Source of the DNA: an uncultured Bacteroidales bacterium
GTDB taxonomy: Bacteria > Bacteroidota > Bacteroidia > Bacteroidales > UBA932
DNA length: 64,000 nucleotides
NCBI GenBank assembly: GCA_905234795.1
Contig: CAJOIQ010000008.1
Coordinates: 1-64,000, forward strand
Direction: 5' to 3'
The first letter of the stretch is position 1. Each line of letters starts with the position of its first letter. This document shows, in pieces, positions 24,431-32,707 of this stretch. A program made the translations under genes and the position numbers. Below the pieces are notes generated by a model that was not told the DNA's origin, made no database searches, and was given only the letters and a program-made list of their open reading frames with translations.

Positions 24431-25233
24431 CGGGCATCCATGGCGTGACGGCCCTTGCTGGTGATGAGGATGACGCCGTTGGCGCCTTTGATACCGTAGA
24501 TGGAGGTGGATGAGTCTTTGAGAATGTCCACGGAATAGACGTCATTGGGATTCACCATGCCGATATCGTTAATCTCCACGCCATCCAGGAGGATGAGCGG
24601 CGCCGTAGAGGCATTCATGGTGGTAACTCCACGGATGACGATGGTGTTGTCCGGCTTCACCAGGACACCTGCCACCTTGCCGCGGAGATACTCGTACATA
24701 TCGGTATAATACTCATTCTCACTGCTCTTGACGGAGCCCACGGCGTAGGTGATGTCCCGGCTGTTGGACTCTCCGTAGCCGATGTTGATACGGGTGTCCT
24801 TTGAATCGGCTGCAGATTTGTCCTCCTTGGTTTCCACCAGGATGACGCCGTTCTCCCAGCCCTTGTACTGCCTCACTTCCTCCGGGGTGCCGTTCTTGAC
24901 CACGGTAATGCTCTTGATGCGCCCGGGACTCAGGTTTTCGAATTTGCGTTTGGAAACCTGTTTTCCGTCAATGACATAGGCGGGCTGGTCCGACGGAGAC
25001 TCGTTCTCTGTCCAGATCTCATGAACCCGGCGGATGCCGTTCTCTCCATTTTTGAAAGAGACAATCTTATAGGAGATGATGGTCTTGCCTTCCAGCTGCA
25101 AGCCGTCAAAATGCTCTACGGGCTTGTTGTTGATGATGTACTGGTCCACGGTGTCCTTGGGCGCCGTGAAGGGAGCGGCAGCAAGGGTGCCGAAAGCAAA
25201 CAAAAGGGAAAGGATAAGGGTAATCTGTTTCAT
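24427..25233 (-). CDS. Stand-alone TonB-receptor plug-domain protein
   Basis: The 268-residue protein has a signal peptide (about 1-20) and two successive plug-like units. The first (about 80-135) contains AYVIDGKQVSKR and SITVVKNGTPEEVRQYKG. The second (about 175-262) contains VIRGVTTMNASTAPLILLDG and VDILKDSSTSIYGIKGANGV, the classical SusC/TonB plug signature. It ends right after the plug, so there is no barrel. Such orphan plugs may be anti-sigma signalling partners, M56-type repressor outputs or degenerate receptors. The role is unknown. A near -7 motif TACCTTTA is on the complement of 25289-25296. Confidence 0.8.
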   Translation of the reverse strand: MKQITLILSLLFAFGTLAAAPFTAPKDTVDQYIINNKPVEHFDGLQLEGKTIISYKIVSFKNGENGIRRVHEIWTENESPSDQPAYVIDGKQVSKRKFENLSPGRIKSITVVKNGTPEEVRQYKGWENGVILVETKEDKSAADSKDTRINIGYGESNSRDITYAVGSVKSSENEYYTDMYEYLRGKVAGVLVKPDNTIVIRGVTTMNASTAPLILLDGVEINDIGMVNPNDVYSVDILKDSSTSIYGIKGANGVILITSKGRHAMDAR

Positions 25234-25359
25234 ATCTATTCATCATCTTGCGGCGTGAATTCCTGCCGCGTCATGTTAATTGTACATCTAAAGGTAGCAA
25301 TTATCGGCAAAAAGTTAATGCAAAAAGTAAAAAAAATTCAACGGGAGACAAAGATTGAC

Positions 25360-25367
25360 TATATTTG
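25360..25367 (+). promoter_or_regulatory. Promoter -7 element for the GH5/PfkB pair
   Basis: TATATTTG lies 32 bases upstream of the ATG at 25399. Confidence 0.55.
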
Positions 25368-25398
25368 CGTAAAGAGAAAAACCACAAAATACCATATC

Positions 25399-26397
25399 AT
25401 GTCAAAACTGAGTTTATCCGCCATCGTAGCCGCGGCCGTCGTCGTCCTCACCGCATCCTGTTCCTCCGGAAATGCATGGGTAAAGGTAGAAGGAAACAAG
25501 TTTGTAGACCCTGAAGGAAACGAACTGGTATTCCGGGGGCTTTGTTTCTCGGACCCTGTAAAACTGGTCCAGGACGGGCAGTGGAACGAGGCCTATTTTG
25601 CCGAAGCGGCCAATTGGGGCGCCAACGTGGTACGTTTTGCCGTACATCCCGCCAACCTCAACGCCATGGGCTGGGACAAAGCTTTTGAAGCCATGGACCA
25701 GGGTGTGGAATGGGCCAGAAAGTACGGCATGTACGTGATTATGGACTGGCATTCCATCGGCAACCTCAAGGATGAACTCTTCACCTCCCCCATGTACAAT
25801 ACCACCCTGGAGGAAACGCTCAAATTCTGGAGCACCGTGGCGCAGAGATATAAAAACCAGCCCACCGTGGCCCTGTACGAACTCTTCAACGAGCCCACGG
25901 TAACGGCTCCCAATGTAGGTTCCTGCACCTGGAGCCAGTGGAAAGCCCTCCTGGAGCAGATCATCGACACCGTGCGCGCCTACAATCCCAACGCCATCTG
26001 CCTGTGCGCCGGCTTCAACTGGGCCTATGACCTTACTCCGGTGGCCGAAGAACCCGTCGCCCGCCCCAATATTGCCTATGTTTCCCACCCCTACCCCATG
26101 AAGCGGGAACAACCCTGGGAGGAGCAGTGGGAAAAGGACTTCGGCTATGTGGCCGATACCTACCCCGTCATCTGCACGGAAATCGGTTTCTGCCTGGAGG
26201 ACGAGCCCGGCGCCCATATCCCGGTGATGTCCACCGATGTCTACGGAGAGCACATTACCCAATACTTTGAGAAGAAAGGCATCTCCTTCACGGTCTGGTG
26301 CTTTGACAAAGACTGGGCTCCCATGCTCATCAGCGACTGGGATTTCACCCCCACCACCCAGGGACGTTTCTTCAAGGCCTATCTCCAGCAGAAATGA
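25399..26397 (+). CDS. Glycoside hydrolase family 5 lipoprotein
   Basis: The 332-residue protein has a lipoprotein signal (lipobox LTASC, Cys21) followed directly by a GH5-type TIM barrel. The acid/base glutamate is in ELFNEPTV and the nucleophile glutamate in VICTEIGF. HPANLN and DWHS segments match strands 2-3 of the fold. GH5 enzymes cleave beta-linked glucans or mannans. With Ser-Ser-Gly after the Cys it is probably in the periplasm or at the outer membrane. A longer frame from 25021 is rejected because the promoter and lipoprotein signal fix this start. It overlaps the kinase gene by 4 bases. Confidence 0.88.
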   Translation: MSKLSLSAIVAAAVVVLTASCSSGNAWVKVEGNKFVDPEGNELVFRGLCFSDPVKLVQDGQWNEAYFAEAANWGANVVRFAVHPANLNAMGWDKAFEAMDQGVEWARKYGMYVIMDWHSIGNLKDELFTSPMYNTTLEETLKFWSTVAQRYKNQPTVALYELFNEPTVTAPNVGSCTWSQWKALLEQIIDTVRAYNPNAICLCAGFNWAYDLTPVAEEPVARPNIAYVSHPYPMKREQPWEEQWEKDFGYVADTYPVICTEIGFCLEDEPGAHIPVMSTDVYGEHITQYFEKKGISFTVWCFDKDWAPMLISDWDFTPTTQGRFFKAYLQQK

Positions 26398-27410
26398 AAA
26401 AGATAGTCACTTTCGGCGAAATCCTGCAGCGGTGGTCTCCCCCCGGTGCGCAGAGAATCGGGCAAGGATACATGTGGGAAGGCCAGTTCGGCGGCTCCGA
26501 GGCCAATGCGGCCGTGTCGCTGGCTAAACTGGGAAATCCGGTGAGCTATGTGTCCCGCATCCCGCAGAACGTGGTGGGAGACGCCTGCCTGCGCCAGTTG
26601 CGTTCGCTGGGGATAGACGTGTCCCATGTGGTGCGCGGAGGAGAAAGGCTGGGAACGTATTACTTTGAGAAAGCGGCCGATATCCGCAAATCCCTGGTGG
26701 TCTATGACCGAAAAGGCTCCTCCTTCTGGTCATCGGCCCCGGGCATGTTTCCCTGGCAGGAAATCTTTGCCGACACCGCCGTCTTCCACTGCTCCGGCAT
26801 CACCTGCGCCGTTAGCCAGAGTGCGGCCGACGCCACCTTCGAGGCCGTGAAAACCGCACGGGAAGCCGGCCTGCGCATCACCTGCGACATCAACTACCGT
26901 CGCAACCTGTGGAAATACGAGGGCGCCGACGCCCACGCAACGCTGAACGCCCTCATGCAGTACAGCGACTTCATCTTCGGGGACCAGGACGAGTGGGAGG
27001 TAGCCACGGGCGTCCCCAAAATCTCCGAGGAAGGCATGATGGCCGATACCATCCTGGACCTGGAAGCCTACGGGCATTATTTTGACGAAATGCACCGGCA
27101 GTTCCCCCACTGCGGGGAAATGATGATCGGCCTGCGGAACCAGCTCACCACCAACCATCACACGCTGTCGGCCCTGCTGTGGTACAAGGGCACCATCTAC
27201 AAGACCAAGATCTTCGACATCACCCATATTGTGGATTCCGTTGGCGTGGGAGACGCCTTTGTGGGCGCCTACATCCACGCGTCCAACAAATGGCCGGGAC
27301 AGCCGCAGCGTTGCCTGGATTTCTGCGTTACGGCCGCCATGCTCAAGAATTCCATTGTGGGAGATTTCAATTTGGTAACAGAAGAGGAAATCCTGGAGCT
27401 GATGCCATAA
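26394..27410 (+). CDS. PfkB-family sugar kinase (2-keto-3-deoxygluconate kinase-like)
   Basis: The 338-residue protein belongs to the ribokinase/PfkB family. It starts KIVTFGEILQRWSPPG and has the FGGSEANAAVSLAKLG substrate signature. The C-terminal anion-hole/catalytic segment is DSVGVGDAFVGAY, where most relatives have DTTGAGDAF. The catalytic Asp is present, but the altered Val residues are notable. The closest family members phosphorylate 2-keto-3-deoxygluconate. The start overlaps the GH5 stop (ATGA), suggesting that it handles a sugar released by that enzyme, which is an inference. Confidence 0.85.
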   Translation: MKKIVTFGEILQRWSPPGAQRIGQGYMWEGQFGGSEANAAVSLAKLGNPVSYVSRIPQNVVGDACLRQLRSLGIDVSHVVRGGERLGTYYFEKAADIRKSLVVYDRKGSSFWSSAPGMFPWQEIFADTAVFHCSGITCAVSQSAADATFEAVKTAREAGLRITCDINYRRNLWKYEGADAHATLNALMQYSDFIFGDQDEWEVATGVPKISEEGMMADTILDLEAYGHYFDEMHRQFPHCGEMMIGLRNQLTTNHHTLSALLWYKGTIYKTKIFDITHIVDSVGVGDAFVGAYIHASNKWPGQPQRCLDFCVTAAMLKNSIVGDFNLVTEEEILELMP

Positions 27411-27544
27411 ATTTGAAAGCAAAAAACAAGCATTTTGTTAAAAATTTTAACTGTCTATCAATTTTTAAAAAGAATTTTTCCAAAAACTCTTGTTTTTCTT
27501 GTAAAAAATGCCGTACTTAGTAGTGAATAACACTAAAGCTGAGT

Positions 27545-28711
27545 ATGGCCAAAATCGAAAGCATCAACGGGAAGGCCCCCAGGGGCAATATCCTGGTAGT
27601 CAACACCGGTTCCATCACCACCAAATTCGCCTATTACAAGGACGGGGAAATCATCATCGACCAAAAACTGGAACACTCCGTGGAGGAGCTTTCCAAGTTT
27701 GCCGATGTGATGGACCAGGACCGCATGCGCACCGACGCCATCCTTGATGCGCTCAAGGAAAAAGGCGTCGCCCTGGAGGACATCGATATTGTGATGTGCC
27801 GTGGCGGCCTGTTCACCCCCTGCATTACGGGCGTGTACAACGTGAACGCCGATATGCGCCTGGTGCTGTCCGAGAGCCGGGAAGGCAACCACGCCTGCAA
27901 CCTGAGCGCCCTCATCGGAGACAACATCGCCGAGGAAATCAACGCCCTGCGGGACAAGGAAGGCATCAAGCCCCCGTTCGGCAAATGCGTCGCCTATGTG
28001 GCCGATCCTCCCATGGCCGACGAAATGCTGCCGGAGTGCCACGTGGGCGGTATTCCCGAATTCCCGCGCCGTACCCTCTTCCATGCCCTGAACACCCGTG
28101 CCATCATGCGCCGTTACCTGCGGGAAACCGGACGCAAGGCCGAAGATACCACCGCCATCATCTGCCACATGGGCGGCGGCGTCACCATCTCCACCCACCG
28201 CGGCGGCAAGGTGATCGACACCTCCCACGGCCTGGGCGGTGACGGCCCCATCACCCCGGAACGCGCCGGATGCTGCCCTCCCTACCCGCTCATCGACATG
28301 TGCTTCAGCGGGAAATACACCAAGCAGGAGATCAAAAAGAAACTCATCGGCAAGGGCGGCGCCGTGGCCTACTTCGGCACCAACGACATGCGCGTGGTGG
28401 TGGAAAGGGCCAAGCAGGGCATTCCCGAATACGTGGTGTTCATGAAAGCCTTTGTCCTGAACATCGCCAAATACATCGTGGCCCAGGGCGCCCTGGTAGA
28501 CGGAAAAGTGGACGTAATTATCCTCACCGGCGGCGTGGCCTACAGCAAGGACATCACCGACGCCATCACCAAAAAGGTGAGCTGGGTGGCTCCCGTTAAG
28601 GTTTATCCCGGAGAAAACGAGCTGGAATCCCTGGCCGAGAACGGCTACATCATCCTGGCCGGAGACACTAAGATTCATACCTATAATAAAGACCGCATAA
28701 TTGAAGACTGA
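27545..28711 (+). CDS. buk: Butyrate kinase
   Basis: This enzyme converts acyl-phosphate and ADP to the short-chain acid and ATP (butyrate, isobutyrate or isovalerate). The 388-residue protein is typical of the acetokinase superfamily: N-terminal LVVNTGSITTKFAYY, the ATP-site motif CHMGGGVTISTHRGGKVID, and the GGDGPITPERAG segment specific to butyrate kinases. It heads a same-strand unit with a branched-chain aminotransferase and a VOR complex. A phosphotransacylase gene (ptb), often next to buk, is not in this window. The 134-base AT-rich gap upstream probably carries the promoter, but no clean TAnnTTTG is visible. Confidence 0.92.
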   Translation: MAKIESINGKAPRGNILVVNTGSITTKFAYYKDGEIIIDQKLEHSVEELSKFADVMDQDRMRTDAILDALKEKGVALEDIDIVMCRGGLFTPCITGVYNVNADMRLVLSESREGNHACNLSALIGDNIAEEINALRDKEGIKPPFGKCVAYVADPPMADEMLPECHVGGIPEFPRRTLFHALNTRAIMRRYLRETGRKAEDTTAIICHMGGGVTISTHRGGKVIDTSHGLGGDGPITPERAGCCPPYPLIDMCFSGKYTKQEIKKKLIGKGGAVAYFGTNDMRVVVERAKQGIPEYVVFMKAFVLNIAKYIVAQGALVDGKVDVIILTGGVAYSKDITDAITKKVSWVAPVKVYPGENELESLAENGYIILAGDTKIHTYNKDRIIED

Positions 28712-28715
28712 AACT

Positions 28716-29759
28716 ATGGCAGAGATTGATTACTCCAAGAGATCTTTCAATTACTACCCGACCAACGCCATCGTCTATGCCACCTGCGTGGACGGCCGAT
28801 GGAGCAAACCGGTGGTAACCAACGACTTCAACTTCTCCGTTCACTGCTTTGGCGGCGTGTTCCACTATGCCCCGTCCTGCTTCGAAGGCCTTAAGGCCTA
28901 CCGCGGAGCCGACGGCCGCGTGCGCCTGTTCCGCCCCGACGAAAACGCCAAGAGAATGGCCTCCAGCGCCCAGTATCTGGACATGCCCTATCCCAACATG
29001 GAGATGTTCCTGGACCTGTGCATCATGTGCGTCCAGGAGAACTGGGACTGCATTCCTTCCTTTGAGAGCGGCGCATCCCTGTACCTGAGGCCCGTGCTCT
29101 TCGGCATCAACCCCCAGCTGGGCATCAAGAGCGCCAACGACGTCATGTTCTGCGTGATGGCTTCCGGCGTGGGCACCTATTCCGGCGCCAAGAGCCTGGT
29201 CCCCGGATCGGCCGTCATTTCCCGTAACTACGACCGCGCGGCCACCTACGGTTCCGGCGGTTACAAGCTGGGCGCCAACTATGCCCAGTCCCTGCACGCC
29301 TATAATCTGGCGCACAAGATGGGCTACCGGGAGCTCCTGTTCCTGGACAGCGCCACGCACAGCCACATCGAGGAATTCGGCTCCTCCAACTTCTTCGGCA
29401 TCAAGCACGGCTGCTATGTAACGCCCAACTCCCCCAGCGTACTGCCTTCCATCACCAACAAGTCCCTGCGCAAACTGGCCGAGGAAATGGGCTTGAAGGT
29501 TGAACGCCGTACCATCTTCATCGACGAGCTGGAAACCTTCGAGGAAGTGAACTCCTGCGGCACGGCGGTGGTGATTACCCCTATCTCCCGCATCGACGAC
29601 AAAGTTACGCTGGAAAGCGGCACCATCACCCGGGAATACAAGTATGCCGACGTGTGCGGTCCCATCTCCGAAAAACTCTATCACCGCATGGTGAACATCC
29701 AGAAGGGCGTGGAGGAAGACCCGTACGGCTGGTGCATGTTTGTGAACGACCCTAAATAA
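28716..29759 (+). CDS. ilvE: Branched-chain amino acid aminotransferase
   Basis: This PLP enzyme interconverts Val, Leu and Ile with their 2-oxoacids. The ATG at 28716 gives 347 residues starting MAEIDYSKRSF. An in-frame start 5 codons upstream lies inside buk and is less likely. Fold-type IV signatures include HYAPSCFEGLKAYR and YLRPVLFG. The PLP lysine is probably in GGYKLGANYA, and the C-terminal signature is HIEEFGSSNFFG. It lies 4 bases after buk, and its stop overlaps the next start by one base. In this context it probably deaminates branched-chain amino acids to feed the oxidoreductase downstream. Confidence 0.93.
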   Translation: MAEIDYSKRSFNYYPTNAIVYATCVDGRWSKPVVTNDFNFSVHCFGGVFHYAPSCFEGLKAYRGADGRVRLFRPDENAKRMASSAQYLDMPYPNMEMFLDLCIMCVQENWDCIPSFESGASLYLRPVLFGINPQLGIKSANDVMFCVMASGVGTYSGAKSLVPGSAVISRNYDRAATYGSGGYKLGANYAQSLHAYNLAHKMGYRELLFLDSATHSHIEEFGSSNFFGIKHGCYVTPNSPSVLPSITNKSLRKLAEEMGLKVERRTIFIDELETFEEVNSCGTAVVITPISRIDDKVTLESGTITREYKYADVCGPISEKLYHRMVNIQKGVEEDPYGWCMFVNDPK

Positions 29760-30019
29760 TGAAAGACAGGATTTCCGCGCTCCTTGCCCGGGACAGGGCC
29801 GACGAAGTCATCGCCCTCATGGAAAGCTATGACGGGCCCATGGACGACGCCCTGTACTACCTTCTGGGCAACGCCTGGCGCAAAAAGGGAAACTGGCAGA
29901 TGGCCATGAACAACTACCTGGAAGCCGTAAGGATCAATCCGGACAGTCCCGCGGCGCAAGCGTTGGAGATAGCTAACGAAATCCTGGATTTCTACAACAA
30001 GGATATGTACAACCAATAA
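29759..30019 (+). CDS. Small TPR-like protein
   Basis: The 86-residue protein contains one recognisable tetratricopeptide-like pair of helices (DDALYYLLGNAWRKKGNWQM and NNYLEAVRINPDSPAA) and no signal peptide. Small TPR proteins in this position often accompany 2-oxoacid oxidoreductase genes in Bacteroidales and might help assembly, but that is inference. Its ATG overlaps the ilvE stop by one base, and the ferredoxin-like subunit follows after 9 bases. Confidence 0.8.
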   Translation: MKDRISALLARDRADEVIALMESYDGPMDDALYYLLGNAWRKKGNWQMAMNNYLEAVRINPDSPAAQALEIANEILDFYNKDMYNQ

Positions 30020-30028
30020 TTAATAACT

Positions 30029-30256
30029 ATGGCTAAAATGAAAGGCGCGACAGTAGTCGACACCGAACGTTGCAAAGGCTGCAGCCTTTGTGTGGTGGCC
30101 TGTCCCCTTCACGTCCTGGAGCTCTCCAAGACCGTGAACCAGAAAGGCTACAACTATGCCCAGGCCGCCCTGGAGGACACTTGCACGGGATGCGCATCCT
30201 GTGCAATCGTGTGCCCGGACGGATGTATTACCGTTTATCGTAAAAAGGAGGAATAG
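30029..30256 (+). CDS. 2-oxoacid:ferredoxin oxidoreductase, ferredoxin-like delta subunit
   Basis: The 75-residue protein holds two complete [4Fe-4S] motifs, CKGCSLCVVACP (about residues 12-23) and CTGCASCAIVCP (about 51-62). Its size and position directly before the alpha subunit fit the VorD/KorD/PorD type subunit, which passes electrons from the TPP centre to ferredoxin. It is separated by 3 bases from the next gene. It is cytosolic. Confidence 0.88.
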   Translation: MAKMKGATVVDTERCKGCSLCVVACPLHVLELSKTVNQKGYNYAQAALEDTCTGCASCAIVCPDGCITVYRKKEE

Positions 30257-30259
30257 ACC

Positions 30260-31342
30260 ATGGCAGAGAAAGAAGTTACCTTGATGAAAGGCAATGAGGC
30301 CATTGCCCATGCCGCCATCCGCTGCGGCTGCGACGGATATTTCGGCTATCCTATCACTCCCCAGAGCGAAGTCCTGGAAACTCTGGCCGCCGAGAAACCC
30401 TGGGAAACCACCGGCATGGTGGTCCTGCAGGCCGAGAGTGAAGTGGCATCCATCAACATGGTCTACGGCGGTGCCGCCACCGGCAAGCGCGTGATGACCT
30501 CCTCCTCCAGCCCGGGCATTTCCCTGATGCAGGAGGGTATCTCCTATATGGCGGGTGCCGAGCTTCCCGCCCTCATCGTGAACGTTTCCCGCGGCGGCCC
30601 CGGCCTGGGCACCATCCAGCCCAGCCAGGCCGACTATTTCCAGACCGTCAAGGGCGGCGGCCACGGAGACTACCGGCTCATCACCCTGGCCCCGGCATCG
30701 GTGCAGGAAATGGCCGACTTCGTGGACCTGGCCTTTGAACTGGCGTTCAAATACCGTAACCCGGCCATGATCCTTTCCGACGGCGCCATCGGCCAGATGA
30801 TGGAAAAAGTGGTGCTCCCGCCTTTCAAGCCGCGCCGCACGGAGGAACAGATTGCCAAGGAATGCCCCTGGGCCACCACCGGCCGCATCGGCATGCGCAA
30901 GCCCAACATCATCACTTCCCTGGAACTCCGTTCCGAAGAAATGGAGCAGAACAACCTGCGCATCCAGGCCAAGTACCGCGTGATTGAGGAAAAAGAAGTG
31001 CGTTATGAGGAATACATGACCGACGACGCCGACTTCCTCATTGTGGCCTTCGGCAGCGCCGCCCGCATCTCCAAGAAGGTGATTGCCATTGCCCGCGAAC
31101 AGGGCATCAAGGTGGGTCTGCTCCGTCCCATCACCCTGTGGCCGTTCCCGTACAGGAGAATCGGCGAGCTGGGCAAGAAGATGAAAGGCATCCTTTCCCT
31201 GGAAATCAACGCCGGCCAGATGGTGGAAGACGTCCGCCTGGCCGTGGAATGCAAGGTTCCGGTGCAGTGGTACGGCCGTCTGGGCGGTATTATCCCGGAG
31301 CCCGAAGAAGTGGTTGAACAGATTAAGAAAATGACCCTCTAA
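30260..31342 (+). CDS. vorB: 2-oxoisovalerate:ferredoxin oxidoreductase alpha subunit
   Basis: The 360-residue protein carries the pyrimidine-binding half of the enzyme: LMKGNEAIAHAAIRCGCDGY, FGYPITPQSEVLE, the highly conserved VMTSSSSPGISLMQEGISYM, and GGPGLGTIQPSQADYFQ with KGGGHGDYRL. This pattern is that of the VorB type, acting on 3-methyl-2-oxobutanoate. A 2-oxoglutarate (KorA) specificity cannot be fully excluded, but the buk-ilvE context favours branched substrates. It is part of a four-subunit set in the order delta-alpha-beta-gamma. It converts 2-oxoacid and CoA to acyl-CoA, CO2 and reduced ferredoxin. Confidence 0.82.
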   Translation: MAEKEVTLMKGNEAIAHAAIRCGCDGYFGYPITPQSEVLETLAAEKPWETTGMVVLQAESEVASINMVYGGAATGKRVMTSSSSPGISLMQEGISYMAGAELPALIVNVSRGGPGLGTIQPSQADYFQTVKGGGHGDYRLITLAPASVQEMADFVDLAFELAFKYRNPAMILSDGAIGQMMEKVVLPPFKPRRTEEQIAKECPWATTGRIGMRKPNIITSLELRSEEMEQNNLRIQAKYRVIEEKEVRYEEYMTDDADFLIVAFGSAARISKKVIAIAREQGIKVGLLRPITLWPFPYRRIGELGKKMKGILSLEINAGQMVEDVRLAVECKVPVQWYGRLGGIIPEPEEVVEQIKKMTL

Positions 31343-31355
31343 AGTGCAGCGCCTT

Positions 31356-32123
31356 ATGACTAGAGAAGAAATCATCAGACCGGAAAACCTGGTTTACAAG
31401 AAACCGGAACTGCTCAATGACGTGCCCATGCATTACTGCCCGGGCTGCAGCCACGGCGTGGTGCACAAACTGGTTTCCGAGGTTATCATGGAGATGGGCA
31501 TGGCCGAAAAGACCATTGCCATCTCTCCCGTAGGATGCGCCGTTTTCGCCTACAAATACATCGATGTGGACTGGCAGGAAGCCGCCCACGGCCGCGCACC
31601 GGCACTGGCCAGCGCCGTCAAGCGCCTGTGGCCGGACCGCCTGGTGTTCACGTATCAGGGAGACGGTGACCTGGCCTGCATCGGCACGGCCGAGACCATC
31701 CACGCCCTCAACCGCGGGGAGAACATCACCATCATCTTCATCAACAACGCCATCTATGGTATGACGGGCGGCCAGATGGCCCCCACCACCCTGCTGGGCA
31801 TGAAAACAGTCACCTGCCCCTATGGCCGTGACCCCAAGCTTCACGGTTACCCGCTCAAGATGGCCGATATCGCCGCCCAGCTGGAAGGTACCTGCTATGT
31901 AACGCGTCAAAGCGTGGAAAATACAGGCGCCATCCTCAAGGCCAAGAAGGCCATCCGCAAGGCGTTCGATTACTCCATGCAAGGCAAGGGTTCCAACCTG
32001 GTGGAGATTGTGTCCACCTGCAACACCAACTGGAGGATGAGCCCGGACAAAGCCAACAAGTGGATGGAAGAAAACATGGTCCCGTTCTACCCGCTCGGAG
32101 ACCTCAAGGACAACGGTAAATAG
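31356..32123 (+). CDS. 2-oxoisovalerate:ferredoxin oxidoreductase beta (TPP-binding) subunit
   Basis: The ATG at 31356 gives 255 residues. The N-terminal HYCPGCSHGVVHKL contains the conserved cysteines near the TPP site. GDGDLACIGTAETIHALNRG followed by IIFINN is the TPP/Mg-binding motif (GDGD..N). The C-terminal part carries further conserved Cys (VSTCNTNW). It pairs with the alpha subunit upstream and the gamma subunit 8 bases downstream. A GTG at 31344 in the same frame is a weaker alternative start. Confidence 0.88.
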   Translation: MTREEIIRPENLVYKKPELLNDVPMHYCPGCSHGVVHKLVSEVIMEMGMAEKTIAISPVGCAVFAYKYIDVDWQEAAHGRAPALASAVKRLWPDRLVFTYQGDGDLACIGTAETIHALNRGENITIIFINNAIYGMTGGQMAPTTLLGMKTVTCPYGRDPKLHGYPLKMADIAAQLEGTCYVTRQSVENTGAILKAKKAIRKAFDYSMQGKGSNLVEIVSTCNTNWRMSPDKANKWMEENMVPFYPLGDLKDNGK

Positions 32124-32131
32124 GACAGCTT

Positions 32132-32674
32132 ATGACACACGAAATCATTATATCCGGATTCGGAGGACAAGGTGTCCTCTCCATGGGTAAAATCCTGGCC
32201 TACAGCGGCCTGATGGAAGACAAGGAAGTGACCTGGATGCCTGCCTACGGTCCCGAGCAGCGCGGCGGCACGGCCAATGTGACCGTCATCGTGAGCGACG
32301 AACCCGTGTCGTCCCCCATCCTTTCCTCCTACGACACAGCCATCGTCCTGAACCAGCCTTCCCTGGAGAAATTCGAGAAGAAGGTCAAGAAGGGCGGCAC
32401 CCTCATCTATGACGGCTACGGCATCACGGTCCCGCCCACGCGCAAGGACATCAACGTGTACCGTATTGACGCCATGGACAAGGCGGCCGAAATGAACATG
32501 ATCAAGGTGTTCAATATGGTGGTGCTGGGCGGCTTGCTCAAGGTGCATCCCATCGTGAGCATCGAGAGCGTGCTCAAGGCCCTGCGCAAAACACTTCCCG
32601 AACGGCATCACCACCTCATTCCCATGAATGAGGAGGCCATCCGCCTGGGAATGGACATCATCCAGAAGCAATAA
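32132..32674 (+). CDS. 2-oxoacid:ferredoxin oxidoreductase gamma subunit
   Basis: The 180-residue protein has the gamma-subunit signature from the start: IIISGFGGQGVLSMGKILAY and WMPAYGPEQRGGTANVTVIV, with a conserved NQPSLEKFE further on. This subunit binds the CoA-proximal face of the heterotetramer. It is the last gene of the buk operon and is followed at once by an intrinsic terminator (32678-32707), so the operon has a well-defined end. Confidence 0.9.
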   Translation: MTHEIIISGFGGQGVLSMGKILAYSGLMEDKEVTWMPAYGPEQRGGTANVTVIVSDEPVSSPILSSYDTAIVLNQPSLEKFEKKVKKGGTLIYDGYGITVPPTRKDINVYRIDAMDKAAEMNMIKVFNMVVLGGLLKVHPIVSIESVLKALRKTLPERHHHLIPMNEEAIRLGMDIIQKQ

Positions 32675-32677
32675 GAA

Positions 32678-32707
32678 GAATGCCAGCCACGCGGCTGGCA
32701 TTCTTTA
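32678..32707 (+). terminator. Intrinsic terminator of the buk-vor operon
   Basis: GAATGCCAGCC (32678-32688) pairs with GGCTGGCATTC (32693-32703) across a 4-base loop and is followed by TTTAT. The tail overlaps the stop codon of the convergent helicase gene. Confidence 0.85.

Noticed and set aside
25021..25398. N-terminal extension of the GH5 gene
   Set aside because: The open frame extends upstream, but it overlaps the divergent plug gene, crosses the promoter at 25360-25367 and would bury the lipoprotein signal.
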